Origin: Nitrospirota bacterium
GTDB lineage: Bacteria; Nitrospirota; Thermodesulfovibrionia; UBA6902; DSMQ01
Reading direction: 5' to 3'
Length of the DNA: 58,387 nucleotides
Assembly (NCBI GenBank): GCA_016212185.1
Contig: JACRGX010000024.1
Location: forward strand, 1 to 58,387
Below the pieces are notes generated by a model. The model saw nothing but the letters and a program-made list of their open reading frames with translations, had not been told where the DNA came from and did no database searches. Positions 7,995-16,602 of the stretch are shown here, piece by piece. Positions within the stretch are counted from its first letter, which is position 1. Every line of letters starts with the position of its first letter. The position numbers and the translations under genes were made by a program.

Positions 7995-8024
7995 TTATAG
8001 CAGAAAATACAACTAAAAATCAAG
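7995..8024 (-). promoter_or_regulatory. Candidate sigma-70 promoter for the transporter operon
   Basis: On the minus strand TTGATT (8019-8024) and TATAAA (7995-8000) are separated by 18 bp, about 130 bp upstream of the transporter start. Matches are good but the region is AT-rich, so chance is possible. Confidence 0.4.
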
Positions 8025-8056
8025 ATTAATAAGGGTATAAGAATAAAAAATAATAT

Positions 8057-9742
8057 CTAATCATAGTAAACCGTTACAAATGTTTTATGCTGGAAAACGC
8101 CCTCTGAATGCTTGAACACCATATAATTGCGGTATTTTCCGGCGCATTCCGGCTGATATCCGGCATCCTCTGATATTACAACCGTCGCTGTTTTTCCGTC
8201 TGAGGCATTATCTGTATAATACGCAGGATTTTTATATTCCCATGTGAATCTGAAAGGTGATTTTGAGATTGCGTCTTTTGGCGGTGTGACGCCGGGCGCA
8301 TAATGATAGCTGACTTTTTTTGCGGTAAACAAATCAAGGACAGGGACGGATACTGCCTGATTTACAGACGACACTGCATCAGTCTTTAGAAAGACCTCAA
8401 CCTTATTTATGTCAAGTGAGTTTATAAATTCACCGGCATTTTTAAGGTTTACTGCGCTTGTGTTTTGCAAAAACGGAAGATAAGCAAATGCCGAAACAGT
8501 AATGGAGGAGACTATGATGCACAAAACTATAAATTTTCTGAGCCGTTCATCCCGGACCTGCTGCAGTCCGTATGAAGCCGTTAGTGCAAGCATCGGAAAT
8601 ACAATCATTGCATAGCGGATTCTTCTTATCTGGAACAGGACCACAAGCGCCGGCAGGAAGATTGCGATTAGATATCTCAGATCCCTTTTTTTGAAGGCAA
8701 TATAAGCTGAATATAAAGCCGCGGCAGTGATAAACGGGTGAATCTGGAAAAAGAATGTTGATATAAAACTCTCTCCCCATCGTTTCAGTCCGGGCTGCTG
8801 ATAGCCGGCAAGGAGGCTTATCTGTCCTAAAAACACATCGGATTTATACAGCAAAAAAGTTCCTGTCAGCGAAGCGGAGATTAAAAAAATTATTAAACCC
8901 CTGTAGAGATAGTCAGGAGTATGAGGTTTGGAGTCAGGAGTATTCCGCTGAACGGCTGATGTAATCAAATAAACCAGAAATATCACAATCAGTACAGTGA
9001 GCATCAGCCATACGGAATACTTGGTAAGTAAAGAGGCGGCAATTGCAAGCGATGAAAATATTATCCGCCTTGCGCCGCCTTTGTCCAATGCGCTTACAAA
9101 AGTAAAGATTGACAGTGTGAAAAAAAACATTACGGGAATGTCAACAAGCATAAGCGGTATCTGGGGAAAAAGGTAGGGGATTCCGAGGATGAGAGCGCCT
9201 CCGTAAAAGCCGGTGCTTTTGTCCCAAAGAAGTTTTCCCGTTAGATAGGTAAACACTGCGGTAAGCGAGAAAAGGGCGGTTGTGAATATCTGTATAAAAA
9301 TTCTTGATTCTCCGAAAACATTAAAAATCAGACCGTAAAGAAAAGGTATGAGCGGCAAATCAGTCCACGCAGAAATACTTTTGCCCCATTCTCTTAAAAA
9401 ATATCCGATGCCGTAAATCTCAAGGTGTTTTGCCTGAGTGAAGTATCTGGAGGAATCAACAATAACCTCAGGCGCGCCCCAGAAGGGCACGGCAAGGATA
9501 AAAGAGAGTATGAAAAGACATAAGGCGGGATAGCGTTCGGGGAAAGGGATTTTTGAGAGAAGATATGAAATAAAAATACCTGCCATCAGTATCAGATAAA
9601 TCCTTGATGCGTTGACGCCTTCAAACACCCACTGCCAGCTTGTCAGCCTGTTGTCATCTGCGGAGCGGAAGATGAAGAGGGCGGCAAACGTGAGGAGCGT
9701 CAGAGAGGAAATTAAAAGCGCATAATCAGATTTTTTGGGCAC
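8057..9742 (-). CDS. GT39/ArnT-like membrane glycosyltransferase
   Basis: Polytopic membrane protein of 561 residues with about 11 hydrophobic segments and a soluble C-terminal domain of about 150 residues. It resembles the dolichyl-phosphate-mannose/ArnT-like glycosyltransferase 39 group: an acidic DSSRYF segment after the second or third helix in the first periplasmic loop and the later RRIRYAMIVFPML motif. Such enzymes move a sugar from a polyprenyl-phosphate carrier to lipid or protein at the outer face of the membrane. GTG start behind AGGTGG. Its neighbours are sulfur genes, with a terminator between it and the upstream group, so it is probably its own unit. Confidence 0.75.
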   Translation of the reverse strand: MPKKSDYALLISSLTLLTFAALFIFRSADDNRLTSWQWVFEGVNASRIYLILMAGIFISYLLSKIPFPERYPALCLFILSFILAVPFWGAPEVIVDSSRYFTQAKHLEIYGIGYFLREWGKSISAWTDLPLIPFLYGLIFNVFGESRIFIQIFTTALFSLTAVFTYLTGKLLWDKSTGFYGGALILGIPYLFPQIPLMLVDIPVMFFFTLSIFTFVSALDKGGARRIIFSSLAIAASLLTKYSVWLMLTVLIVIFLVYLITSAVQRNTPDSKPHTPDYLYRGLIIFLISASLTGTFLLYKSDVFLGQISLLAGYQQPGLKRWGESFISTFFFQIHPFITAAALYSAYIAFKKRDLRYLIAIFLPALVVLFQIRRIRYAMIVFPMLALTASYGLQQVRDERLRKFIVLCIIVSSITVSAFAYLPFLQNTSAVNLKNAGEFINSLDINKVEVFLKTDAVSSVNQAVSVPVLDLFTAKKVSYHYAPGVTPPKDAISKSPFRFTWEYKNPAYYTDNASDGKTATVVISEDAGYQPECAGKYRNYMVFKHSEGVFQHKTFVTVYYD

Positions 9743-9781
9743 GCGAAATCCACCTGTCTCTGCGTTAAACTCTATTCAAAG

Positions 9782-9826
9782 AAAAAGGAGGCGTCATCTC
9801 TACGAGCCGTAGGCTGATGCCTCCTT
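9782..9826 (-). terminator. Rho-independent terminator ending the sulfur-relay genes
   Basis: On the minus strand an 8-bp GC-rich stem AAGGAGGC/GCCTCCTT, extended inward by a TCA/TGA pair, is followed by TTTTTC. It lies just after the small protein gene and before the GT39 gene. Confidence 0.7.
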
Positions 9827-9863
9827 AAACCTGTCAGGTTTTTTTAATACCGTCAATCCCCTG

Positions 9864-10034
9864 TTACCAGGACATTACTTTGTCATATGAGAATATGTCA
9901 TCTACGAGGCCTTCATACGACAGCTCTTTTTTTGAGAGGTCAATTATCTTTATCGTATTGCCTTTTGACTGAGTCTCAATTATCTGTCCGGATAATTTTG
10001 CAGGTCCGTCATTCAATATATGGAGAATCTTCAT
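9864..10034 (-). CDS. Small sulfur-relay-associated protein, DsrH/TusB-like
   Basis: Protein of 56 residues starting MKILHILNDGPAKLSGQ and ending DIFSYDKVMSW. The opening MKxLHI and the terminal Trp recall DsrH/TusB proteins, but it is too short for certainty and has no cysteine, so the match is tentative. Start chosen at the ATG 10034 behind GGGGGACA; an ATG 33 bases upstream is less well placed. It lies 93 bp after the DsrE-like gene and is followed by a terminator. Confidence 0.55.
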   Translation of the reverse strand: MKILHILNDGPAKLSGQIIETQSKGNTIKIIDLSKKELSYEGLVDDIFSYDKVMSW

Positions 10035-10127
10035 GTCAACTGTCCCCCTTTGTAAGTTTTTATGCATGGCATGGTTATGTCAGTATCTGCTTGCAGAAAA
10101 CTTAACCAGTGCCTTGACTGTTTGAAA

Positions 10128-10430
10128 TTACAGGACTATCAGCCTGTCAACTTCGTGCGCCATAACTGCATTGTTATACTGGCTTCCGCAGACTACTTCT
10201 TCAGGGAGGCCTGTCTTTTTGATATTTTTTTCTACGGCTGTATGGTCGCAATAACTCATCTTTACGCCCGGGGTTTTGCATAACGCCGTAAAAGAAGGAT
10301 TCTCCAGAAGCTTTGCCCCGTCGTCCATTGTAAATATATGCACCTCGTGTCCTTTTGAAACGGCTGCCTTTGTCAGCCCTGTGATGTGTCCCAAATGCTT
10401 GTCCGTATTAACAAAGATGCCCAGCTTCAT
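10128..10430 (-). CDS. DsrE-like sulfur relay protein
   Basis: Cytosolic protein of 100 residues with a DsrE/DsrF-like fold: MKLGIFVNTDKHLGHITGL at the start, a KGHEVHIFTMDDG strand-helix, and a C-terminal VCGSQYNNAV segment. Three cysteines (51, 61, 81) are candidates; Cys81 in the last third matches the position of the sulfur-binding cysteine of the family. AAGGAG precedes the ATG. It is 18 bp after the rhodanese gene, so a persulfide could pass from the rhodanese family to DsrE or TusA; the rhodanese itself appears to be exported, so direct contact is not assured. Confidence 0.75.
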   Translation of the reverse strand: MKLGIFVNTDKHLGHITGLTKAAVSKGHEVHIFTMDDGAKLLENPSFTALCKTPGVKMSYCDHTAVEKNIKKTGLPEEVVCGSQYNNAVMAHEVDRLIVL

Positions 10431-10448
10431 ATTGTTTTCTCCTTATTT

Positions 10449-11390
10449 TTATTTCTCTGCGGGATGTTTTGCCGGGTCTAATTTTGACCATTCACCCCAT
10501 GAGCCTACATAATTTTTGACCTTCGGATAACCCAAAATATACTTAAGCGTGAAATATGTATGCGCTGCGCGCACGCCGCCCTGGCAGTAAACTATAACTT
10601 CCTTATCCTTTGTAATCCCCTTTGCCTCGTATGCGGCTTTTAATACGTCAGCAGACTTAAAAGTCCCGTCATTGTTAAGATTCGTTGTGTTAAAGGGAAG
10701 ATTGACGACTCCCGGCATATGACCTGTTCTTTTATTGCCCATTGCGTTTGTTCCGGCATATTCGTCAACAGCGCGGACGTCCACTATGGCAACCTTGGGA
10801 TTCTTGAGATTCTGGGCTACATAGCCTTCTTCTGCCCTTATTGACTCATCCGGAGCCGCCTTGTATTTTGCAGGAGCGACCTTTGCAGCATCTCCTGTAA
10901 CCGGGCGTTTTTCACCTGTCCATTTTGCAAGTCCGCCGTTTAAGTAACTGACGTTTTTATGACCATTGTATTTCATAAGCCAGAAGGCAGCAGTAATGAA
11001 TGGATTTGCACCGCCTGAACCGTACACTACTACCTGGCTGTCATTGCTGATGCCCATACTGCCCATGAGGGTTTCAAATTTTGCCTTATCAGGCGCAGCG
11101 CTGCCGTCTCCCATAATGCCCATTAAAGTGTTTATATCCAGATAAACTGAGCCGGCAATATGCCCTTTGTCATAACCTGCCTTGTCGGTAGGCGCAGGAC
11201 TTGCTACATATATCAGGCTGATTGCGGGCTGTTTTAGGCTGTCCGCAAGCCCCTGAGTTTCTACAAGCGCAGAGGCGCCGAAGGCATTTTGATACGCCGG
11301 CAGCAAACACAGCAGGAAAAGCAGTGAGAAAAAGCCTGCTGCAATTTTATTGCGAAGCAGTGATTCCCTTTTCGTATTAAGTATGAACAT
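10449..11390 (-). CDS. Exported two-domain rhodanese (thiosulfate sulfurtransferase)
   Basis: Protein of 313 residues. A basic start and hydrophobic stretch (about 17-37) ending AFGA form a Sec signal peptide, so it acts outside the cytoplasm. Two rhodanese domains follow. In the C-terminal one the active-site loop CQGGVRA is intact with Cys269; in the N-terminal one the corresponding loop reads VYGSGGANP and lacks cysteine, the usual inactive first domain. It probably transfers sulfur from thiosulfate or another donor to an acceptor. Strong AAGGAGG before the ATG; first of three close genes with dsrE and the small protein. Confidence 0.9.
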   Translation of the reverse strand: MFILNTKRESLLRNKIAAGFFSLLFLLCLLPAYQNAFGASALVETQGLADSLKQPAISLIYVASPAPTDKAGYDKGHIAGSVYLDINTLMGIMGDGSAAPDKAKFETLMGSMGISNDSQVVVYGSGGANPFITAAFWLMKYNGHKNVSYLNGGLAKWTGEKRPVTGDAAKVAPAKYKAAPDESIRAEEGYVAQNLKNPKVAIVDVRAVDEYAGTNAMGNKRTGHMPGVVNLPFNTTNLNNDGTFKSADVLKAAYEAKGITKDKEVIVYCQGGVRAAHTYFTLKYILGYPKVKNYVGSWGEWSKLDPAKHPAEK

Positions 11391-11535
11391 TAGTACCTCC
11401 TTGAAGTTAAATTTCTCGACCGCTGTCGAAGTTTATTGTTTATAATATAACGCTAAATGTTTAACGAGTGATTTTTAAGGCTCAATTATTACATAAACAA
11501 TTGCCGCATGTCAATGCCGGAACCAGCCAAGTAAA

Positions 11536-11653
11536 AACTGAGAAATGAGAACTAAGAACAGAGAAAAAAATGGGGAATAATATTTGAAATGGGAACTGAG
11601 AAATGAGAACTAAGACTTCTTACTTCTGATTTCTCAGGTATAAGTTCTTAGTT
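11536..11653. repeat. Direct and inverted repeats in the tusA-rhodanese spacer
   Basis: A 22-bp word starting AACTGAGAAATGAGAACT occurs twice in direct orientation (11536-11557 and 11594-11615). The inverse complement of its last part (AGTTCTTAGTT, with TTTCTCAG nearby) follows at about 11630-11653, touching the tusA stop codon, so a hairpin can form. A related CTAAGAACTAAGAAATAGAAA run lies in the dnaJ leader (12267-12287). The rest of the 11391-11651 spacer is AT-rich leader sequence of the rhodanese gene. Confidence 0.55.
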
Positions 11654-11885
11654 ACTTCTGGATAAAGAAGTTCAGCACCCCGTTGCCCTCTGTCAGGTCC
11701 AAGAGTTTAAAACTTCCTCTCTCGCAAAGCATCGGGATGCTCAGCTTTGCAGTGTTGTCGCTGCATACGACCTGAAGAATCTGTCCCTTGTCCATTGATT
11801 TCAGCGTGCCTGCGGTCATGACAATAGGCTGTGGACAAAAGAGACCCTGCACATCAAGAAACTTATCTATCTTGGCATAGCCCAT
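11652..11885 (-). CDS. TusA-family sulfur carrier protein
   Basis: Second TusA-like carrier in the window, 77 residues. The CPxP motif is CPQP at residues 17-20 with Cys17 as the sulfur carrier; a second conserved-looking cysteine (VVCSDN) lies near residue 40. It is closer to the canonical TusA pattern (LDVQGLFCPQP) than the copy at 6148. AAGGAGGAG precedes the ATG. It is transcribed from its own promoter and operator (11951-11980), and the rhodanese-dsrE genes follow 261 bp downstream. Confidence 0.9.
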   Translation of the reverse strand: MGYAKIDKFLDVQGLFCPQPIVMTAGTLKSMDKGQILQVVCSDNTAKLSIPMLCERGSFKLLDLTEGNGVLNFFIQK

Positions 11886-11950
11886 TAGGATGCTCCTCCT
11901 TATTTATTCATTTAGATAATGAGGTACAGCATCAGCAACAAGTCAATAAA

Positions 11951-11980
11951 ATTATCACATGTATATCTAATACATGTCAA
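11951..11980 (-). promoter_or_regulatory. Promoter with palindromic operator for tusA
   Basis: On the minus strand a perfect -35 TTGACA (11975-11980), an 18-bp spacer, and an extended -10 TGTGATAAT (GATAAT at 11951-11956). The spacer is occupied by a perfect palindrome ACATGTAT-N5-ATACATGT (11957-11977) that overlaps the -35 by three bases. Such placement suggests repression by a dimeric regulator. The leader to the tusA ATG would be about 60 bases. The binding protein is not identified. Confidence 0.65.
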
Positions 11981-12081
11981 ATAAAATATGATAATAACAA
12001 TATATGAAACAAAACAATACAATTTTATTCAAGGGATATTGAGCTTGTAATTCTCTGTGGTCTTGCCACAGGGTCTCCACT

Positions 12082-12178
12082 AATCCCTCCCCCTTGATGG
12101 GGGAGGGCGAGGGTGGGGGTGTTTTCAGTTTTTTTCACCCTCCCCTTCATCCCCCTCCCGTCAAGGGAGGGGAGATTT
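12082..12178. repeat. GC-rich double-hairpin repeat element
   Basis: Two perfect hairpins, CCCTCCCCC-ttgat-GGGGGAGGG (12085-12107) and CCCCTCCC-gtcaa-GGGAGGGG (12152-12172), are separated by a T-rich middle and flanked by short CCCTGxGG/CCACAGGG-like inverted words. Together with the promoters at each end this accounts for most of the 410-bp gap 11886-12295. Open frames through it are byproducts of the repeat. Confidence 0.65.
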
Positions 12179-12224
12179 AAATACCCTGCGGTCTCTGCCG
12201 TAGGGTTGTTCATTTTAGTATAAA

Positions 12225-12258
12225 ACCACTTGACATGAACCGTATCAAGTGGTATGAT
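12225..12258 (+). promoter_or_regulatory. Sigma-70 promoter overlapped by HAIR-like HspR operator
   Basis: TTGACA (12230-12235), a 17-bp spacer and TATGAT (12253-12258) form a near-consensus promoter. A perfect 9-bp inverted repeat ACCACTTGA / TCAAGTGGT (12225-12233 and 12245-12253) overlaps it. The core CTTGA-N11-TCAAG (12229-12249) has the exact 21-bp geometry of the HspR operator HAIR (CTTGAGT-N7-ACTCAAG), with two changed bases in each half. The promoter drives dnaJ-hspR-clpB, so autorepression by HspR is expected. Confidence 0.8.
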
Positions 12259-12295
12259 AAAAATAACTAAGAACTAAGAAATAGAAAGTGAGATA

Positions 12296-13342
12296 ATGAA
12301 GGATTATTACGACAGGCTTGGCGTTAAGAAAGATGCCTCACAGGGTGACATAAAAAAGGCATTCAGGAGGCTTGCGCGCAAATACCATCCTGATTTAAAT
12401 CCCGGAGACAAAGCGTCGGAGCAGAAGTTCAAGGAGATAAATGAGGCTTATGAGGTGCTTGGCGACGCAAAGAAAAGGGCGGATTACGACAAATTTGGAA
12501 AGAGTCCGTTTGAAGCGGGACAGGGTCAGGGATTTGAAGGGTTCAGATCTCATGATTTTGGTTTTGATTTCGGCGGGGCCGGCACAGATATATTTTCTGA
12601 TTTATTCGGCATGCGCGGGGAAAAGGAAAGGCCCCTTCGCGGTGATGACCTTGCCGCATCGCTTGAGATATCTCTTGAAGAGGCGTATAAAGGCGTTACA
12701 AAACCGATTACACTGACCAGGGAAATTCCCTGCAGTATCTGCAGCGGCACCGGCGCAGAGGATTCAAGGACATGCCCTGATTGCAAAGGCGCCGGGACAT
12801 CTCAGCAGGGCAGGGGGTTTTTCAGATTGAGCCAGACCTGTCCCTCGTGCAGGGGCAGCGGGAGGATTGTGACAAAGGCGTGCAAGCCGTGCAGGGGCAG
12901 CGGTAATTCCGTAATTACTGAGACCGTAAAAGTGAAAATTCCGGCAGGCGCACACACAGGAAGCAGGCTGAAACTTCAGGGCCTGGGCGGCGCCGGCGTG
13001 AAAGGCGGGCCTGCGGGTAATTTGTACATTGAGATTACTGTCAGACAGCATCCTGTATTTAAATGCGACGGGGATAACATCTATGTTGATGCGCCTGTTA
13101 CTTTCAGCGAGGCGGCGCTTGGAGGAAAGATTAATGTGCCGACGCTTGACGGAACTGCCGCCATGACCCTGCCTCCGGGCACGGACAGCGGGAAAAAATT
13201 TAAGCTCAGGGGCAAGGGTCTTCCTGATACGAAGACAGGAATTAAGGGCGATGAGTATGTGGTTATTAAAATAGTTGCGCCGAAGAAGGTCACGGCTAAG
13301 ACTAAAGAGGCGCTTCAGGAGATAGAAAAGGCGTATCATTAA
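12296..13342 (+). CDS. dnaJ: Chaperone DnaJ (Hsp40)
   Basis: Co-chaperone of 348 residues that stimulates DnaK ATPase and presents unfolded proteins. The J domain (1-65) has HPD at 31-33; a Gly/Phe-rich linker (about 70-115) follows; four zinc-binding CxxCxGxG repeats are all intact ([32 protein letters not shown]); the C-terminal substrate-binding domains complete the protein. No dnaK or grpE is next to it; instead hspR and clpB follow, the arrangement of HspR-type heat-shock operons. The ribosome site (GTGAG) is weak. Confidence 0.93.
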   Translation: MKDYYDRLGVKKDASQGDIKKAFRRLARKYHPDLNPGDKASEQKFKEINEAYEVLGDAKKRADYDKFGKSPFEAGQGQGFEGFRSHDFGFDFGGAGTDIFSDLFGMRGEKERPLRGDDLAASLEISLEEAYKGVTKPITLTREIPCSICSGTGAEDSRTCPDCKGAGTSQQGRGFFRLSQTCPSCRGSGRIVTKACKPCRGSGNSVITETVKVKIPAGAHTGSRLKLQGLGGAGVKGGPAGNLYIEITVRQHPVFKCDGDNIYVDAPVTFSEAALGGKINVPTLDGTAAMTLPPGTDSGKKFKLRGKGLPDTKTGIKGDEYVVIKIVAPKKVTAKTKEALQEIEKAYH

Positions 13343-13361
13343 ATCTTGTTCAATGCTAACA

Positions 13362-13446
13362 TCTGGTTTAATATTGTTCAACATTGTTCAAGGTTGTTTA
13401 ATGTTGTTCAAGATTGAACGGTTTAAACAGGTTGAACCATTTGAAC
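13362..13446. repeat. Phased GTTYAA array A, left arm around hspR
   Basis: Five copies of GTTYAA start at 13366, 13376, 13386, 13396 and 13406, exactly 10 bp apart. They are followed by four copies of TTRAAC at 13414, 13423, 13432 and 13441, exactly 9 bp apart. Bases 13394-13446 are the inverted complement of 13817-13869 with one mismatch in 53. A further GTTCAA lies at 13348. The array fills the spacer between dnaJ and hspR. Regular one-turn spacing suggests cooperative protein binding on one DNA face; the words resemble half of the HAIR operator (TTCAAG). Confidence 0.85.
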
Positions 13447-13463
13447 TTTTTTGTGGGATGAAC

Positions 13464-13805
13464 ATGGAAGATAAAAAGCGCCCGTTATTCATGATAAGTG
13501 TTGTGTCTGAGATGTTTCAGATACATCCGCAGACGCTTAGGCTTTACGAAAGAGAGGGCTTGATACGTCCCGAAAGGGTCGGGCGGGCCAGGCTTTATTC
13601 TCAGGAGAATCTGGAGCGCATCGGAATGATACTGAGGCTTACAAAGGAGCTCGGCGTCAACCGGGCCGGGGTTGATATAATTATAAGGATGAGGCGCAGG
13701 CTTGACGTCCTTCACCGCGAAATGGAGGATATGATGACGCACCTTGAAAGGGATTTAAGGAAAGAATTTGAAGAACGGATAAGGAGATTTTTTGAAGAGG
13801 AATAG
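13464..13805 (+). CDS. hspR: HspR, MerR-type heat-shock repressor
   Basis: MerR-family regulator of 113 residues. The winged-helix part (about 10-80) contains PLFMISVVSEMFQIHPQTLR and LYEREGLI(R)P, the pattern of HspR repressors; the C-terminal part is a charged coiled coil (about 70-113) ending in FEEE. Start chosen at the ATG 13464 behind GGGATG; a frame open to 13353 runs through repeat sequence and is unlikely to be coding. It lies between dnaJ and clpB, and both flanks are mirrored arrays, so the gene sits inside a 530-bp inverted-repeat-bounded block. It is expected to bind HAIR sites with DnaK as co-repressor and to release on heat shock. Confidence 0.88.
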   Translation: MEDKKRPLFMISVVSEMFQIHPQTLRLYEREGLIRPERVGRARLYSQENLERIGMILRLTKELGVNRAGVDIIIRMRRRLDVLHREMEDMMTHLERDLRKEFEERIRRFFEEE

Positions 13806-13816
13806 GTACAAATATA

Positions 13817-13891
13817 GTTCAAATAGTTCAACCTGTTTAAACCGTTCAATCTTGAACAACATTAAACAATCTTAAACAACGTTGAACCAGA
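13817..13891. repeat. Phased TTRAAC array B, right arm around hspR
   Basis: Mirror image of array A. Four GTTYAA copies start at 13817, 13826, 13835 and 13844 (9 bp apart), then four TTRAAC copies at 13852, 13862, 13872 and 13882 (10 bp apart). The end TTGAACCAGA matches the inverted TCTGGTTTAA that opens array A. It has one 10-bp unit fewer than A, as expected if units are gained or lost by slippage. It occupies the hspR-clpB spacer and ends 24 bp before the clpB start. Confidence 0.85.
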
Positions 13892-13914
13892 TTTTAATTT
13901 GGAGGAATTAGTGA

Positions 13915-16572
13915 ATGAGACCGGATAAATTTACCATAAAAAGTCAGGAGGCAGTTGAAAAGGCGCAGCAGCTTGCGCAGAAAAAAGGCAACCAGCAGGT
14001 TGATGCAGAGCATCTTTTGCAGGTCCTGCTTGTCGGAGACTCTACTCTTCGAGATGAGGGCGTTGCGCTTGAGATTATCAAAAAACTCGGAGCAGATATA
14101 AAGGCGCTTCGGAGCGCTGTTGATGCGGAGATTGAAAAACAGCCAAAAGTGCTTGGCCCGACCCCGATGGGGCAGATTTATATTACGCAGACGCTTAAGG
14201 ATGTCTTTGAAAAGGCATTTTCACATGCAGGACATCTCCGGGATGAATTTGTAAGTGTTGAGCATCTGCTTCTCGGGCTTATCGGGGTGGAAAGCAAGGC
14301 GGCAAAGGTCCTTAAAAAATCCGGCATTACAGAAGACAAGGCGCTTTCTGCAATGCGTGAGATAAGGGGGACGCAGCGCGTTACAGACCAGAATCCTGAG
14401 GAAAAATATCAGGCTCTGAAGCGTTATGCGCGGGACCTGACAGAGCTTGCTAAAAGGGGCAGACTGGACCCTGTCATAGGAAGGGATGAAGAGATCAGAA
14501 GGGTAATACAGGTGCTTTCACGGAGGACAAAAAACAACCCCGTTGTAATCGGCGAGCCCGGCGTTGGAAAGACCGCCATTGCCGAAGGGCTTGCGCAGAG
14601 GATAATGTCAGGAGATGTGCCTCAGAGCCTTAAGGACAAAAAGGTTGTGGCCCTTGATATGGGCGCGCTTGTCGCAGGGGCAAAGTTCAGGGGGGAATTT
14701 GAAGAAAGGCTTAAGGCCGTGCTTAAGGAAATAGAAGAGGCTGAGGGTAAAGTCATATTATTCATTGACGAACTTCATACTGTTGTCGGCGCCGGCGCCG
14801 CAGAAGGCGCAATAGATGCATCCAATATGCTCAAACCCGCGCTTGCGAGGGGCGAGCTCAGGTGCGTCGGCGCAACTACCCTTTCTGAGTATAGGAAATA
14901 CATTGAAAAAGACCCTGCGCTTGAAAGAAGGTTTCAGCCGATTTTTATAAAAGAGCCTAATGTTGAAGACACAATTTCCATTCTGAGGGGGCTTAAGGAA
15001 CGGTACGAGGTCCATCACGGCGTGAGGATAAAGGATTCGGCGCTGGTTGCGTCGGCGGTTTTAAGCAGCAGGTACATATCTGACAGGTTTCTGCCTGACA
15101 AGGCAATTGACCTTATTGATGAGTCTGCCTCGCGGCTTAAGATGGAGATAGACAGCATGCCGTCCGAGCTGGATGAGATTGAACGGAAACTAAGGCAGTA
15201 TGAAATAGAAAAGCAGGCGGTGATAAAGGAGAAAGACGAAGCGTCAAAGGAGAGGCTGGAACAGATTAAAAAAGAAATCGCAGGGCTTACTGGAAAAAGA
15301 GATGTCTTAAAAGCCCAATGGCTCAATGAGAAAGGGGCGATAGGCAAAATAAGTTCAATTAAGGAGGATATTGAGCGCACAAAGATTGAGGCTGAGAAGG
15401 CTGAGAGGGAGGGCGACCTCAACAAAGCCGCGGAATTAAAATACGGCAGGCTCCTTATGCTTCAAAAAAACCTTGAGGAAGAAAACAAAAGACTTGCGGC
15501 AGAGCAGGGCAAAGGGAAACTGCTTAAGGAGGAAGTTGACGAAGAGGATGTCGCGGAGATTGTCTCAAAATGGACCGGCATACCCGTGAGCAGAATGCTT
15601 GAGGGAGAGGTTCAGAAACTGCTCAGCATGGAGGACAGGCTGAAATTACGCGTCGTGGGGCAGGATGAGGCAATCAGCGCCGTTTCAAGCGCGGTAAGAA
15701 GGGCCAGGGCAGGCATACAGGACCCGAACCATCCCATCGGCTCCTTTATCTTTTTGGGACCGACAGGCGTAGGAAAGACAGAGCTTGCGAGGGCGCTTGC
15801 GGAATTTCTCTTTGACGATGAAGCGGCAATGGTGAGGATTGACATGTCTGAATATCAGGAACGGCACACAGTGTCGCGGCTGATAGGCGCGCCTCCGGGT
15901 TATGTCGGTTATGAAGAAGGCGGACAGCTCACAGAGGCGGTCAGAAGAAGGCCTTATGCCGTAATCCTTTTTGATGAGGTTGAAAAGGCCCATCAGGAGG
16001 TTTTTAATGTACTGCTTCAGCTTCTTGACGACGGAAGGCTTACGGACGGGCACGGAAGGACGGTTGATTTCAGGAATACGGTTGTAATTATGACTTCAAA
16101 CATCGGAAGCCAGCGCATTCAGGAGATGCTTACCGAGTGGAGCAATGAGGAACAGATACGCAAGGGCGTGATGGAGGACCTGAAGACATTTTTCAGGCCT
16201 GAATTTCTGAACAGGGTGGATGAGATAATAATATTCCATGCGCTTAACAGGGAACTGCTTCTTAAAATTGTTGACATCCAGCTGGACCGCATGAAGCATT
16301 ACTTAAAAGACCGGCATATAGATATTGTGCTTACAGAGCCGGCAAAGGGATATCTTGCAGAGACGGGCTATGACCCGCTTTACGGCGCAAGACCGCTTAA
16401 GAGGGTAATCCAGAAAGAAATCTTAAACCCGCTTGCCACAAAAATCCTTGATGGTACATTTAAAGACGGCGATACGGTAGAGGCTGATATGGAAGACGGC
16501 AGAATGATGTTTAAAAAACCGGAGACAAAACTCAAAAAGCAGCCGGGGGCTAAGAATACTGCAAAGAAGTAA
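13915..16572 (+). CDS. clpB: ATP-dependent disaggregase ClpB
   Basis: Hsp100 disaggregase of 885 residues; it threads aggregated proteins through a hexameric ring together with DnaK/DnaJ. Double Clp N-domain (1-150); first AAA+ module with Walker A GEPGVGKT at 213-220; the long middle coiled coil (about 400-530) that marks ClpB rather than ClpA or ClpC; second AAA+ module with GPTGVGKT at 615-622 and a YVGYEEGG pore loop; then a C-terminal domain with a lysine-rich extra tail. GGAGGAATTAGTGA precedes the ATG. Third gene of the dnaJ-hspR-clpB unit. Confidence 0.96.
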   Translation: MRPDKFTIKSQEAVEKAQQLAQKKGNQQVDAEHLLQVLLVGDSTLRDEGVALEIIKKLGADIKALRSAVDAEIEKQPKVLGPTPMGQIYITQTLKDVFEKAFSHAGHLRDEFVSVEHLLLGLIGVESKAAKVLKKSGITEDKALSAMREIRGTQRVTDQNPEEKYQALKRYARDLTELAKRGRLDPVIGRDEEIRRVIQVLSRRTKNNPVVIGEPGVGKTAIAEGLAQRIMSGDVPQSLKDKKVVALDMGALVAGAKFRGEFEERLKAVLKEIEEAEGKVILFIDELHTVVGAGAAEGAIDASNMLKPALARGELRCVGATTLSEYRKYIEKDPALERRFQPIFIKEPNVEDTISILRGLKERYEVHHGVRIKDSALVASAVLSSRYISDRFLPDKAIDLIDESASRLKMEIDSMPSELDEIERKLRQYEIEKQAVIKEKDEASKERLEQIKKEIAGLTGKRDVLKAQWLNEKGAIGKISSIKEDIERTKIEAEKAEREGDLNKAAELKYGRLLMLQKNLEEENKRLAAEQGKGKLLKEEVDEEDVAEIVSKWTGIPVSRMLEGEVQKLLSMEDRLKLRVVGQDEAISAVSSAVRRARAGIQDPNHPIGSFIFLGPTGVGKTELARALAEFLFDDEAAMVRIDMSEYQERHTVSRLIGAPPGYVGYEEGGQLTEAVRRRPYAVILFDEVEKAHQEVFNVLLQLLDDGRLTDGHGRTVDFRNTVVIMTSNIGSQRIQEMLTEWSNEEQIRKGVMEDLKTFFRPEFLNRVDEIIIFHALNRELLLKIVDIQLDRMKHYLKDRHIDIVLTEPAKGYLAETGYDPLYGARPLKRVIQKEILNPLATKILDGTFKDGDTVEADMEDGRMMFKKPETKLKKQPGAKNTAKK

Positions 16573-16602
16573 GATGACTTATTGATTTAGGAACATCTCA
16601 GA

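Noticed and set aside
12025-12213. 62-codon minus-strand open frame upstream of dnaJ
   Set aside because: Translates the GC-rich palindromic repeat (PHQGGG-type peptide), a known artefact of such repeats.
12764-13384. 206-codon minus-strand open frame
   Set aside because: Antisense to dnaJ, whose zinc and J-domain motifs are intact; composition of the translation is that of a shadow.
13353-13463. Longer N-terminus for HspR
   Set aside because: Would translate the phased repeat array; the ATG at 13464 has a ribosome site and gives the usual HspR start.
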